Notes: generated from the sequence alone by a model not told the origin. 64,000 nucleotides of DNA from Butyrivibrio fibrisolvens (GCF_023206215.1 NZ_CP065800.1:186001-250000); one strand, 5' to 3'; counted from the stretch's first letter, positions 16,860 to 26,126 are shown. Numbers and translations: made by a program.

Positions 16860-18134
16860 TTAGTCCAGAGTACTATAAAATGAATCTATGTTTTCTTCAG
16901 GAAGCGCTACCGGATCCCATCCGTAATCCTGATAAGATGTGATATTAAGGCCATTTGCAGCCACATAGTTAGCGATTATCTGAGCTCTTATCTCTTCTCT
17001 TACATTTTCATCTTCGCCGTCTTTTATAAATGTATCATACAGATCGCCAAATATCTTCTTGGCACTCTCATCAAAGTCAGCGCCATCTTCTACTATATCC
17101 ATAGATATAACTTCATAACCTTCATCGGTGCTCTTAAGATGTATACATCCCGGATATGAACCACCTGATGTACACTCAAGCACGTCTCCATTAAGATTAT
17201 AATTGAAGATCCAGAAGTTGCCATAAACCTTGATATCATCCTTATCAGATTCATCTTCTGATATGATAACAGGGCAAGGGATGCATACGTCATAATCTGA
17301 ATAGCCCTTAGACAGTTCATCGATCATATAATCATACAGTACAGTATAAAAAAGTTCCGGTCCCGGATATTCATAAGCCGGCACTTGGCTGCTTGAAGAC
17401 GCGCCTCCTACAGGCTGGAATTCTATAACCTCTACATTATCAAGTTCTGCAAAAAGCTCGTCAAAGCGGCTCTTAGCAGTTTCCTCATCATAATCCTCAA
17501 ACTGACTGTTGCAGGTCTTATAATAATATGTGTCGTTGCCATCTGTGTCATAGCTGACATATGTCTCTTCAAGCTCGACCATATTTTCGCTATCAATTGT
17601 ATACTTGGTCATAAAATGGTTGCCGCCAACGTACAGATTGCCATCCGCTACTTCTAACGGATATGCAGTTCCACCTGCGCATACACTTCCAAGATATTGA
17701 GGGGCTCCATCTTTATAGATAAAAATGTCTGCGTCTATAGCCGCATAAATTCCCTCTTCCCATTCATAAGTTCCGCTCGACACAAGTAGTACATCAGCAT
17801 CACCTATAGTTACATTAGCATATCCCTTACCATCTTCAAGCTTATCTACTATCTGAGTGAAGGTATCACAGCCTGATATATCCACGGAAGATTCCTGTGA
17901 TGGAGCCTCATATACATCAGATACATTGAACGATGAAGGATCATAAGAGCTATCATCAGTTTCATTAGTAGCGTCGCTTGCAGATGAATTATTATCTTCA
18001 GCAGAATTATCAGTCACGGCATTTTCAGAAGCCAAAACACCAGCATCCTCTTGACCTTTAGAACCAGAGCACCCCGGAAGGACGAGTGCCACTGACAGAC
18101 ACATTGCAATACTACTTAACATTTTCTTTTTCAT
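16860..18134 (-). CDS. Uncharacterised lipoprotein
   Basis: The 424-residue protein has a lipoprotein signal (MKKKMLSSIAMCLSVALVLPGCSGS, lipobox LPGC), then a Ser/Asp/Asn/Thr-rich linker to about residue 75. I do not recognise the rest as a named family. It includes a repetitive acidic domain with several Tyr- and Asp-rich strands (DADVLLVSSGTYEWEEGIYAAID; DTDGNDTYYYKTCNSQFEDYDEE), which suggests a beta-rich extracellular domain. It faces no obvious partner: convergent with the DUF3089 hydrolase and divergent from the SDR gene. Confidence 0.75.
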   Translation of the reverse strand: MKKKMLSSIAMCLSVALVLPGCSGSKGQEDAGVLASENAVTDNSAEDNNSSASDATNETDDSSYDPSSFNVSDVYEAPSQESSVDISGCDTFTQIVDKLEDGKGYANVTIGDADVLLVSSGTYEWEEGIYAAIDADIFIYKDGAPQYLGSVCAGGTAYPLEVADGNLYVGGNHFMTKYTIDSENMVELEETYVSYDTDGNDTYYYKTCNSQFEDYDEETAKSRFDELFAELDNVEVIEFQPVGGASSSSQVPAYEYPGPELFYTVLYDYMIDELSKGYSDYDVCIPCPVIISEDESDKDDIKVYGNFWIFNYNLNGDVLECTSGGSYPGCIHLKSTDEGYEVISMDIVEDGADFDESAKKIFGDLYDTFIKDGEDENVREEIRAQIIANYVAANGLNITSYQDYGWDPVALPEENIDSFYSTLD

Positions 18135-18370
18135 ATACTATTCCATCCTTTCTATATTAAAGTATTTGTAAGGGTCCAAAGGAACTTTTGACACCTACCT
18201 CATTATATACCCATACAATTTTTTAGCCAAAAATAGTATACCTATCAGTTTGAAACTTCCTGATATCTTATAGCAATTGCTTCCGGATCATTTTTTACTT
18301 ATTATAAAATATATAACTCAGTCTTCCTGCTTATAAGTCAAGAAGACAAAGATTGTAATAATAGAAGCAA

Positions 18371-18405
18371 ATCAGTCACTTGCTTTGCTCGCGACATGAG
18401 GTTAA
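18371..18405 (+). repeat. Dispersed 5'-UTR hairpin element, copy C (partial)
   Basis: Only the terminal module is present: GTCACTTGC-TTT-GCTCGCGAC followed by ATGAGGTTA. AGG is 7 bases before the ATG at 18409 of the SDR gene. The other two hairpins are absent. Confidence 0.8.
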
Positions 18406-18408
18406 TTT

Positions 18409-19053
18409 ATGAGAATACTGATTACGGGAACCAGTCAGGGAATAGGCCTTGCATGTGCCAGGAAGTATGTTTCAATGGGACATGAAGTTATAGGTTTTGA
18501 CATACAGGATACAGATTTTAAGGACAGCTATTATACTCATATGATAGTTGATATCACAAGCGAACTTCCTGACATAGACAATGTGGAGGTTCTTATCAAT
18601 AACGCTGGAATTCAGGACGGCCCAGGTGTGATTGATACCAATCTAAAAGCTACGATAGCAGTTACAGAAAAATATGCTTTTACAAACAGCATACATTCTG
18701 TCCTATTCATGGCTTCGTCAAGTGCATCAAACGGTGCGGAATTCCCTGAATATGCTGCCAGTAAAGGCGGCGTGGTTACTTACATGAAAAATACCGCACT
18801 AAGGCTGGCCAAGTACGGAGCTACATCTAACAGTATATCCGCAGGAGGAGTATATACTCCACTCAATTCTCATATCATGGATGATCCGGATCTTATGGAG
18901 CAGTGCCTTAATGAGACTCTCCTGCACCGCTGGGCATCGGCTGACGAGATCGCAGAACTTGCTTACTATCTCACCAATGTCAACAAAAGTATGACAGGTC
19001 AGGACCTTCTTATCGACAACGGTGAACAGCTAAAATCTAATTTTATCTGGTAA
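18409..19053 (+). CDS. SDR family NAD(P)-dependent oxidoreductase
   Basis: The 214-residue protein is a classical short-chain dehydrogenase/reductase: ILITGTSQGIGLA (cofactor-binding TGxxxGIG), VLINNAGIQDG (NNAG), then the catalytic Ser in MASSSASNG and YAASKGG (YxxxK). It ends with the usual GQDLLIDNGEQ. It is shorter than the typical 240-250 residues because the loops after strand 2 are trimmed. Substrate cannot be told from sequence. Ribosome site comes from repeat copy C. Confidence 0.85.
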   Translation: MRILITGTSQGIGLACARKYVSMGHEVIGFDIQDTDFKDSYYTHMIVDITSELPDIDNVEVLINNAGIQDGPGVIDTNLKATIAVTEKYAFTNSIHSVLFMASSSASNGAEFPEYAASKGGVVTYMKNTALRLAKYGATSNSISAGGVYTPLNSHIMDDPDLMEQCLNETLLHRWASADEIAELAYYLTNVNKSMTGQDLLIDNGEQLKSNFIW

Positions 19054-19093
19054 AAAAATCGGCACATCCATCTACATTTATGGATGTGCCGAT
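19051..19093. terminator. Bidirectional terminator SDR / ECF S component
   Basis: ATCGGCACATCCAT (19058-19071) pairs perfectly with ATGGATGTGCCGAT (19080-19093) around an 8-base loop. Seven A precede it, giving a U-tract on the minus strand. Confidence 0.85.
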
Positions 19094-19113
19094 ATACTTA
19101 TAAAAACCTTCTC

Positions 19114-19689
19114 TTATTCTGCTGTTCTTGTTTTGTAATCTATAAATCCGCTTGGGAGTACTTTTACACATGCAGCTACAAGGAAATTAGCAACAAGTTT
19201 ATCTACATAGTCAGTTACAAGCTGTGTAAGGAATGCACCTCCAAATAGTTTGAGTGCTGTCTGTGACAGAGCCTGTACTACAAATGTAGTGAATACAGCT
19301 GATGTAATTCCAAAAAGAAATGTCTCAATGCATGCTGAAAGCATAGATGCAGGCAGCACTACAAAAAAAGTCTTCCAAAGAATCGAAACCGGATCTTTTT
19401 TCTTGTTTCTGAACAAAAATCCTGCGATCACACCCATAAGCACACCGCTAAGTGAGAAGTATATAGCATATACATCTCCTGTAACGCCGCATATAAGTCC
19501 TCCTACAAGTGCTGTAAGACCGCCTGCTACTGGTCCAAGTGTAAATGCTGCAAGCATTGTTCCTATGCTGTCAAGGAATATAGGAAGGCTTAGCACAAGA
19601 GCTATCTTGCTTCCTACGATGTTGATCGCTACAGCTGCAGCGATAATTGTCAGTTTTTTTACGTTGTATTTCATTTTCATACGCTCCAT
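19114..19689 (-). CDS. ECF transporter S component (possibly nucleoside/base-specific)
   Basis: The integral membrane protein of about 191 residues has five or six hydrophobic helices and the S-component pattern FLDSIGTMLAAFTLGPVAGGLTALVGGLI followed by a second Gly-rich helix. ECF S components bind small molecules such as vitamins or nucleosides and use shared EcfA/EcfT subunits, which are not encoded here. The nucleoside hydrolase gene sits directly upstream on the same strand, separated by repeat copy D, so a purine or pyrimidine ligand is a reasonable inference. Start at 19689: the AGG of copy D lies 6 bases before it. An ATG at 19680 with GGAG in front is an alternative. Confidence 0.8.
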   Translation of the reverse strand: MERMKMKYNVKKLTIIAAAVAINIVGSKIALVLSLPIFLDSIGTMLAAFTLGPVAGGLTALVGGLICGVTGDVYAIYFSLSGVLMGVIAGFLFRNKKKDPVSILWKTFFVVLPASMLSACIETFLFGITSAVFTTFVVQALSQTALKLFGGAFLTQLVTDYVDKLVANFLVAACVKVLPSGFIDYKTRTAE

Positions 19690-19692
19690 TTT

Positions 19693-19787
19693 TAACCTCA
19701 TGTCACGAGCTAAGCGAGTGGCTAATGGTTCAAATTGATGGAGCTCGCGCCATCAATTTGGGTTTGAAAGTGGAACACTTTCAAACT
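19693..19787 (-). repeat. Dispersed 5'-UTR hairpin element, copy D
   Basis: A full-length copy: hairpin GTTTGAAAGTG-TTC-CACTTTCAAAC, hairpin AAATTGATGG/CCATCAATTT, then the terminal module ending GTGACATGAGGTTA. It fills the whole gap between the nucleoside hydrolase stop and the ECF start. Confidence 0.88.
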
Positions 19788-20726
19788 TTAATATAAAGAA
19801 AGTATCCTGTTAAGAAACATATCCCAGAAAGCATCAACGTCCACATCTGTATAGACAAGTGCATTGCTTGTCTTACGATAAAAGCCCATAGAATCCACTA
19901 CGGTCTGTCCAAGGCTTATGCCACCGGTCTCTACATCTGTATAAGCTTCAATACCTTTTAAAATTCCGGGATCTATAAACTGCGCAACAGCCAAAGGATC
20001 ATTTATCACACATCCCCTAATGTGCTCCCATTCCCAGTGGAATTTAAAATAAAACCAGGTAATCTTCTCTATAAAGTCTCCGACTTTAGGATTTGCCTTT
20101 TTCATATCTTCAAGGATATTTGGTGTAAGCACTATCTTCCTTGTAACATCAAGACCGACCATTTCGATCATGCGTCCATTTTCATAGAGAGTGTTATACA
20201 CAACCTTAGCACTGTCAGGGTCTTCCCAATAGTTGTACTCTGCAACAGGAGAGCAATTGCCATGGCTTCTAAAATTGCCTCCCATAGACACAAGTCTTTC
20301 TATAGCAAGAAAAGCATCAAGATCTTCATCGATCAGCTGTGCCAGATTGGTCAAAGGACCAAGTGCCACAACAGATACATTCCCTTTTCTCAAGGTCTCT
20401 TTAAGAAAATCTACTGCGCTCTTAGAAGGAATAGACTGTCCTTCAACTTCCGGCAGGAAACTCTCGCCAAGTCCGTCACTTCCGTGAGTATCAAGAGCAT
20501 TGACATAGTCTCTGACTCTAGGCTTGTCGGCGCCTACATACACAGGCACATCCAGCCTTCCAAGGAAGTTCAATACTTTCTTGGCATTCTCAAATCCCAT
20601 CTTTGAAGGAGCGTTACCGGCAACTATCGTAATACCGACAACTTCTACCTCAGGGCTTTGCAAAGCCAACATTATAGCAAGTGAATCATCAATTCCGGGA
20701 TCGCAGTCAATAATAATCTTCTTCAA
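19788..20726 (-). CDS. Inosine/uridine-preferring nucleoside hydrolase
   Basis: This protein of about 313 residues starts at a TTG at 20726, behind GAGAGG with 6-base spacing, giving KKIIIDCDPGIDDSLAIM, the diagnostic DxDxGxDD calcium and ribose-binding motif of IUNH enzymes. Further conserved parts are LGPLTNLA and MGGNFRSHGNCSPVAEYNYWEDP, and a late INDPLAVAQFID with the second Ca-ligating Asp. It splits ribonucleosides into base and ribose for salvage. It probably forms one transcript with the ECF S component. Two terminator-like hairpins lie just upstream. Confidence 0.9.
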   Translation of the reverse strand: MKKIIIDCDPGIDDSLAIMLALQSPEVEVVGITIVAGNAPSKMGFENAKKVLNFLGRLDVPVYVGADKPRVRDYVNALDTHGSDGLGESFLPEVEGQSIPSKSAVDFLKETLRKGNVSVVALGPLTNLAQLIDEDLDAFLAIERLVSMGGNFRSHGNCSPVAEYNYWEDPDSAKVVYNTLYENGRMIEMVGLDVTRKIVLTPNILEDMKKANPKVGDFIEKITWFYFKFHWEWEHIRGCVINDPLAVAQFIDPGILKGIEAYTDVETGGISLGQTVVDSMGFYRKTSNALVYTDVDVDAFWDMFLNRILSLY

Positions 20727-20771
20727 AATAAACCTCTCATCGCGCTTGGATAACGCATAAAACTTTTTTGG

Positions 20772-20833
20772 AAAAAAAGCGTGCGCCGCTAGGCGCACTA
20801 AAAAAGTGGCCCTGCATATATGCAGAACCACTT
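20772..20833 (-). terminator. Two tandem intrinsic terminators in the nucleoside hydrolase leader
   Basis: On the minus strand AAGTGG-TT-CTGCATATATGCAG-GG-CCACTTTTTT (20798-20833) is followed directly by GTGCGCC-TAGC-GGCGCACGCTTTTTTT (20772-20798). They lie about 46 bases before the TTG start, too close for a promoter to fit comfortably between. They therefore look like leader attenuation, or the end of a short upstream RNA. Confidence 0.75.
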
Positions 20834-21118
20834 ATAGGACATATATTATCGCATCTTTGTTCTAATATAAGAGTATGTCATAACTCTTATTAAAACATGC
20901 TATAAAAACGGCTTTATTTCCAACTTATCCTAACGTAGTCCTGGTTTTGTTTATCGACAGGAAGGTACAAATGAACTGTCGTTGTTGCGGATTGTATTCT
21001 ACAACAATTCGTTAATTAATACAAGAGTTTTTTATACTATGTTTTTATAAGTTCTAACTCAGACTTCCCACTTGGACGGCTTTTTAAGGTTTTGCTGTCC
21101 TTTGGCAACTCCGTCACC
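20834..21118. other. Intergenic gap upstream of nucleoside hydrolase
   Basis: The gap holds an extended -10-like TGCGATAAT on the minus strand (about 20846-20854) just above the tandem terminators, and an imperfect hairpin GGACGGC/GCTGTCC near 21074-21100 that may end the DegV transcript. No ORF or recognisable riboswitch core. Confidence 0.4.
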
Positions 21119-21982
21119 TTATCTCTCTGTACCCCAGAAGAAAAGTCCCAGCATTCCCGGGCCTACATGAGCGCCTGAGAATGGTTCGTGTGATGCTATA
21201 GTAACTTTTGCAGCAGGATTTATTTCCTTAACAAGTCTTTCGAGAGTCTTGGCATCTTCAAGGCAGTCACCATGAGAGATACATACAGTCTGATCGGGAG
21301 TATCCATTCTCTTTTCCTGATATTTTTTTGCAATTGCAGATATAGAACTGTTGCGACCTCGAACTTTGGAACAGGATATGATATGTCCTGTCTTGTCTCC
21401 AAAGAGGATAGGCTTGATATTAAGAACAGTTCCGATACTTGCTGTTACACCGCTGACACGTCCGGTATTTTTGAGGAAGTTAAGATCATCCACAGTAAAA
21501 TACTGACAGGCATGAGGCACTGCCTCGTCAACTATCCTGGCAGCTTCCCTTACATCCACGCCCTGACGGCTCAAATCTGCCGCTTTCATGGCTAGAATTC
21601 CACTACCAAAACCGCATCCCTGGGAGTCAACAATATGAACAAATCTCTCCGGATACTCCTCCATAAGTTCATCAGCGGCATTTATAGCAGCGTTATAAGT
21701 TCCGCTTATTCCGGAGCTCATGCTTATATATATGATATCGTGGCCCTCTTTGACAAGAGGTGTGAAGTGCTCAAGGAAAGTTGCTGTATTTAGAAGGCTG
21801 GTCTGAATCTTATCGCCTTTTTTTAATCCCTCATAGTATGCATGTGCATCAAAAGATTCCAGATCTCCTGTATATGTTTTGGATTCTCCGTTAACAAGAT
21901 AGTCACAGGGCAGGACATTTATGCCCTCAAGTAATTCCTTAGGAAGATTGGCACTGCCATCGACAAATGTTAAAAAAGCCAA
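21119..21982 (-). CDS. DegV family fatty-acid-binding protein
   Basis: The protein of about 287 residues is a DegV (FakB-like) protein: FVDGSANLP at the N-terminus, the KTSLLNTATF-like substrate loop, IYISMSSGISGTYNAA, VDSQGCGFGSG and a GAHVGPGMLGLFFWG C-terminus. DegV/FakB proteins hold a fatty acid for phosphorylation by FakA. The start is a TTG at 21982 with AAAGGAG 10 bases upstream; the longer frame to 22021 has no ribosome site. A second DegV paralogue lies at 39967-40857. Confidence 0.87.
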   Translation of the reverse strand: MAFLTFVDGSANLPKELLEGINVLPCDYLVNGESKTYTGDLESFDAHAYYEGLKKGDKIQTSLLNTATFLEHFTPLVKEGHDIIYISMSSGISGTYNAAINAADELMEEYPERFVHIVDSQGCGFGSGILAMKAADLSRQGVDVREAARIVDEAVPHACQYFTVDDLNFLKNTGRVSGVTASIGTVLNIKPILFGDKTGHIISCSKVRGRNSSISAIAKKYQEKRMDTPDQTVCISHGDCLEDAKTLERLVKEINPAAKVTIASHEPFSGAHVGPGMLGLFFWGTER

Positions 21983-22120
21983 GGTTATACACTCCTTTAT
22001 TAATCTTTTTCTTCTTATCATAAAAGACTCTATTCTTTAATTCAAGCTTGCTTCAAATTTTTTGCCTTATAAAGTTCTGATGCAACTAGCGTTTTCCAGG
22101 TGATAGACTTACCGGCGTTA

Positions 22121-22132
22121 TGATACGTATCA
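22121..22132. promoter_or_regulatory. Perfect 12-bp palindrome between divergent genes
   Basis: TGATACGTATCA lies between the DegV gene (minus) and the Mur ligase gene (plus). It is a plausible operator, with nothing to identify the protein. Confidence 0.35.
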
Positions 22133-22224
22133 GGTCAGATGGTGGACAAACTTTCCAGATATGATATGATTTTTGAAGCGATATTTTCATATACGCAATA
22201 ATATTTCGAAAGAAGGATATCTTT

Positions 22225-23541
22225 ATGAATATATATATAGCCGGAATCTCCGGAACAGGCATGGGGCCTCTTGCACTTATGGCCCGCAGAGCCGGTATTA
22301 ATGTCTATGGCTCAGATAGAAGCTATGGTGCTATTGCACCCGAACTTGAAAAAGCAAACATAGAATACTATGTCGGTGAGCAGGATGGAACATATTTTAA
22401 GCAAAAGATGAATGAAGTGGGAATCGACTGGTTCATCTATACTTCTGCACTTCCAAAAGATCACCCAGAACTTGTTGCTGCTATAGAAAGCGGCATAAAA
22501 GTATCCAAAAGAGATGAACTTATCGCAAAACTCGTCAATGACCTTGGTCTTAAAATGGTAGCCGTTGCCGGAACACATGGCAAAACTACTACTACATCAA
22601 TGCTTGTATGGGCTGTTAATAAGCTTGTAGATGACAATAACCACCCTATCCTTCCATCTTCATACCTTGTGGGAACAACACTGGGATTTGCTCCCTCTGG
22701 TTCTTATAAGGAAGGGGATGAATTCTTTATCTATGAAGCTGATGAATATGACAGGAATTTCCTTAACTTTGATCCATGGCTGTCTCTTATAACATTCGTT
22801 TCATATGATCATCCTGACATCTACAAGACAAGAGAAGACTACGAAGATGCTTTTTTAAGATTTGAAGATCAGTCATCTGAAGTCATCTTTGGAACGCCGG
22901 ATGCTGCAAGACATGCTATTGATCATTTTGAGAAAGCTAGCAAGGCATTAAATATCATCAAAGGCATTAATAAAAATATAACTATTTCTGGAAATGCAAG
23001 ACGTGAGGATGCTACAACAGCTTTTGAAGCAATAAAGAGAATGCTTAAAGCTACTGGCAAAAATGTTCCTGATGAGAAGATTGCTGATGTACTAAACAGC
23101 TTCCCGGGCGTTGGAAGACGTTTCGAACGTATTACAGATGGTGTATATACAGACTATGCTCATCATCCTGAAGAAGTTAAGTCAACAATTCAGATAGCCA
23201 TAGAGGAAGCTGCTAAAACCGGCAAAAAAGGCGTTGTAGTAGTATATCAGCCTCACCAGAATACCCGTCAGCATGAAGTTCGCCATCTGTACAAGGACGC
23301 TTTTGACGGGGCAGATAAAGTTTACTGGCTCCCCACATATCTCACAAGAGAGGATGAATCCTTAAGGATAATAACCCCAAGCGAATTCATAGATGATCTT
23401 AACGTCAAAGATAAAGCACAAATAGCCGAGCTTGATGATGACCTGTCAGCAAATATCAAAACTCATCTAAGTGAAGGTTATCTTATAATACTTATGACCG
23501 CAGGTCCTGCAGATCTGTGGCTAAGAAAAGAGTTCTCTTAA
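22225..23541 (+). CDS. Mur ligase family protein (MurC/Mpl-like)
   Basis: This 438-residue protein has the three-domain Mur ligase plan. The N-terminal Rossmann domain opens IYIAGISGTGMGPLALMARRAG, then the ATP P-loop VAGTHGKTTTTSM, the Mg-binding EADEYDRNFL, SYDHPDIYKTREDYEDAF, and the C-terminal GVGRRFERI...YTDYAHHPEEVKST and VVYQPHQNTRQHE. These are features of UDP-MurNAc:L-alanine ligases (MurC) and of the recycling ligase Mpl. Which of these it is cannot be decided here, because a genome's MurC usually lies in other surroundings. AAGGA precedes the ATG. Confidence 0.85.
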   Translation: MNIYIAGISGTGMGPLALMARRAGINVYGSDRSYGAIAPELEKANIEYYVGEQDGTYFKQKMNEVGIDWFIYTSALPKDHPELVAAIESGIKVSKRDELIAKLVNDLGLKMVAVAGTHGKTTTTSMLVWAVNKLVDDNNHPILPSSYLVGTTLGFAPSGSYKEGDEFFIYEADEYDRNFLNFDPWLSLITFVSYDHPDIYKTREDYEDAFLRFEDQSSEVIFGTPDAARHAIDHFEKASKALNIIKGINKNITISGNARREDATTAFEAIKRMLKATGKNVPDEKIADVLNSFPGVGRRFERITDGVYTDYAHHPEEVKSTIQIAIEEAAKTGKKGVVVVYQPHQNTRQHEVRHLYKDAFDGADKVYWLPTYLTREDESLRIITPSEFIDDLNVKDKAQIAELDDDLSANIKTHLSEGYLIILMTAGPADLWLRKEFS

Positions 23542-23547
23542 GCTACG

Positions 23548-23623
23548 ATGCCCCCTGGTGACGGAGGTAAGAGACCATTTTAGGACACAAAAATGGTTCC
23601 TTACCTCCGTCACCAGAGGGCAT
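23548..23623. terminator. Long hairpin after the Mur ligase gene
   Basis: A stem of about 33 bp (ATGCCCCCTGGTGACGGAGG onward against its complement ending AGAGGGCAT) with an AGGACACA loop and only two or three mismatches. There is no T-tract, which is unusual for an intrinsic terminator. Confidence 0.7.
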
Positions 23624-24062
23624 TTCTTCGCACCCAAAGATCATTTTGCTCTTGCAACCATACATAAATCGATTTGTTTTTACAAACTTTTACATTGTTC
23701 TTAATATTGTCGTTTTTTCACAAACAACCATGTATATTTTTAGTATACTTCCACAATAGCGCAAAATCCCTTATTTCACGCCGTTTTACCCCATATTCTC
23801 AAATGCTTTTGTGCAACATATTCAAAATCATATTACACGTTTTGTTGCAAATGTTCAAATTGTCAATATCTATATTACATTAATCGCAATATGTAGAAAC
23901 AAGAGCGCAATTTTTAGGAAGTTCGAAGCATTGATTGTTGCTAGAATGAGGGTGCTCGAGCACAGTAACATTCTAAATTCAGGCCTTATTACAGATGCAT
24001 CTGTTATATACGCCTGACACTTCTTTTTACAACTCCAAATCAAACAGGAGGGGGATTACAAA
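23624..24062 (+). promoter_or_regulatory. Xylanase upstream region with direct repeats and palindrome
   Basis: The gap is AT-rich. TTTGTGCAACATATTCAAA (23808-23826) and TTTGTTGCAAATGTTCAAA (23841-23859) form a degenerate direct repeat spaced 33 bp, about three helical turns. A perfect palindrome GTGCTCGAGCAC lies at 23952-23963. Both could be regulator sites for the xylanase. No gene is seen. Confidence 0.45.
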
Positions 24063-26117
24063 ATGCAAAAAGCAGCTAATAAGTTATACAGCATCGTTGC
24101 AAAGATCATGCTCATGCTGATTCTGGTATGTGCGACAGCTTCTGTATCCACGATAAGTGCATATGCAGCACAGGATTCTCTTTTAAGCACTTACGGAGCC
24201 ACTTACGGTTATTCCGGAACATGTATCAATCTCTACCAGCTCAAAGATGCGAATACACTTGCTACATTAAAAAAAGATTATAACAGTATCACTCTTGAAA
24301 ACGAGATGAAGCCGGATGCTCTTCTTGGCGGATCACCTACTCTTATCTCAGTATCACAGGCCAAAAGCCAAGGTTACTACATCCCTGACAACTACAAAGA
24401 AAGCTATGTTCCAAGGATCAACTTCAATACAGTAGATGAAGTTATGAAGATCTGCTACAACAATGGTCTTAAGATGAGAGCTCATACTCTTGTATGGCAC
24501 TCCCAGACTCCTTCATGGTTCTTCAGGAATGGTTTCAATGCAGGATCTGGTTTTGTTAACTCATCCACAATGGATGCCCGTCTTGAGATGTATGTTAAGA
24601 CAGTAATGAATCACGTATATACAAACCAGTACGGAAGCGTTGTATATGCATGGGACGTTGCCAACGAGATCCTTCACGCTTCTAACTCAGGATGGGAAGC
24701 AGTCTATGGCAGCAACAAGACCAACGCTTCTTATGTCAAGAAAGCTTTCAATTATGCTTATGACACACTTTCATACTTCAAACTTACAGATTCAGTTAAG
24801 CTTTTTTATAATGATTACAATACGTACATGGAAGTCAACGACGTAATCAAACTTGTTAACTATATCAATGATGGCAGAAAAGTCTGCGCAGGTGTCGGAA
24901 TGCAGTCTCACCTGGGAACTAATTTCCCATCAGTTGATTACTATACAGCTGCACTTAAGTCTTTTGTAAATGCAGGTTTTGAAGTTCAGATAACAGAGCT
25001 TGATATCACCAACAAAGGTGATACAGATCTTGCAAACTACGCATACAACCTTTTCAAGAACATCAACAGCATCAAGAAAAGCGGTGGTAATATCTCCGGT
25101 GTTACATGGTGGGGACTTTCCGACAAGACAACATGGATAAGCAATGCAGCTCCTCTTCTTTTCTACACACCAGGTAATGCTAAGCCTGCATACTCCAAGG
25201 TTATCCAGGCATACAAAGAAGTAATAGGACAGGGATCTTCAACGCCATCCCCTACTCCAACACCTACACCTTCAAATAACAACCAGACAGCTACTATTGA
25301 AGACGGATGGTACTATATCAAAAACACACTTTCCCAGAAATATCTTACAGTAGATGCTGATAACGCAGATGGTTGGAAGAACGTTGTCATCAAGACAGGT
25401 TCAGGAGTTGATGGTCAGAAATGGTATGTTACTAATACTTCAGACGGATATATCACTCTTACAAACAAGCTTGGCAATGTAATGCTCGACGTAGCTAACG
25501 GTGAGAACGATGACGGAACCAATGTAGGTATCTACAGTGCATACGGCGGAACAGCTCAGCAGTTTATAGTCAAGAACACTGATGTAAGCGGCGTATATAC
25601 AATCGGAACCAAGTGTTCTGATGCTGCAAAATATCTTGATGTATACGAAAAGAAAACAGATGATGGCACAAATGTATGCCAGTGGACATACAACGGCGGA
25701 TCCAATCAGCAGTGGCAGTTTGAGAAGGTAAATAACGGCAGCTCTCAGACACCAGCCGAAACACCTTCAGAAACTCCTGCAGAAACTCCTTCCGAAACTC
25801 CTGCAGTTCCGGAGCAGGAACAGCCTGCAGCTACAGGCCTTAGCGTTGAATATTCCATCAACAACTGGGGCAGCGGATACCAGGTCAACTTCAAGGTATC
25901 TAACACAGGAAGCACAGTTAATACATGGACAGTAGTTGTAAAAAAGAGCGATGTTAATATCACAGCAAGCTGGAATGTTAATATCGAAGAACAGGGTGAC
26001 TACTATGTGATCACTCCCGTAGAATGGAACTCCACTATTCCGGAAGGAAGTAGCATAGAATTCGGCGTTCAGGGTAGCGGATCAATCGGAACAACAATAG
26101 AAACTTCTGTACACTAA
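24063..26117 (+). CDS. Secreted GH10 endo-xylanase with ricin-type lectin and CBM2-like domains
   Basis: This 684-residue protein has a signal peptide (cleavage near SAYA-AQD, residue 36). Residues about 40-385 are a GH10 barrel, with acid/base Glu202 in WDVANEI and nucleophile Glu312 in QITELDI. A Pro/Thr/Ser linker leads to a ricin-type beta-trefoil (about 412-555; repeated QKW, QQF and QQWQF motifs). A second linker of TPSE/TPAE repeats leads to a C-terminal domain (about 590-684, YSINNWGSGYQVNFKVSN ... PVEWNSTIPEGSSIEFG) that fits CBM2. It should cut xylan outside the cell while bound to plant wall. GAGGGGG precedes the ATG. Confidence 0.93.
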   Translation: MQKAANKLYSIVAKIMLMLILVCATASVSTISAYAAQDSLLSTYGATYGYSGTCINLYQLKDANTLATLKKDYNSITLENEMKPDALLGGSPTLISVSQAKSQGYYIPDNYKESYVPRINFNTVDEVMKICYNNGLKMRAHTLVWHSQTPSWFFRNGFNAGSGFVNSSTMDARLEMYVKTVMNHVYTNQYGSVVYAWDVANEILHASNSGWEAVYGSNKTNASYVKKAFNYAYDTLSYFKLTDSVKLFYNDYNTYMEVNDVIKLVNYINDGRKVCAGVGMQSHLGTNFPSVDYYTAALKSFVNAGFEVQITELDITNKGDTDLANYAYNLFKNINSIKKSGGNISGVTWWGLSDKTTWISNAAPLLFYTPGNAKPAYSKVIQAYKEVIGQGSSTPSPTPTPTPSNNNQTATIEDGWYYIKNTLSQKYLTVDADNADGWKNVVIKTGSGVDGQKWYVTNTSDGYITLTNKLGNVMLDVANGENDDGTNVGIYSAYGGTAQQFIVKNTDVSGVYTIGTKCSDAAKYLDVYEKKTDDGTNVCQWTYNGGSNQQWQFEKVNNGSSQTPAETPSETPAETPSETPAVPEQEQPAATGLSVEYSINNWGSGYQVNFKVSNTGSTVNTWTVVVKKSDVNITASWNVNIEEQGDYYVITPVEWNSTIPEGSSIEFGVQGSGSIGTTIETSVH

Positions 26118-26126
26118 AATAACACC

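Noticed and set aside
20834..20960. Purine riboswitch before the nucleoside hydrolase
   Set aside because: TATA-like and hairpin sequences are present, but the three-way junction and conserved loop sequences of the aptamer are not.
22081..22145. TPP riboswitch on the minus strand before DegV
   Set aside because: ACCTGATACGTATCATAACGCCGG resembles the 3' half of the THI element, but the 5' GGGGTGCC/CTGAGA half is missing and the sequence is better described as the palindrome TGATACGTATCA.
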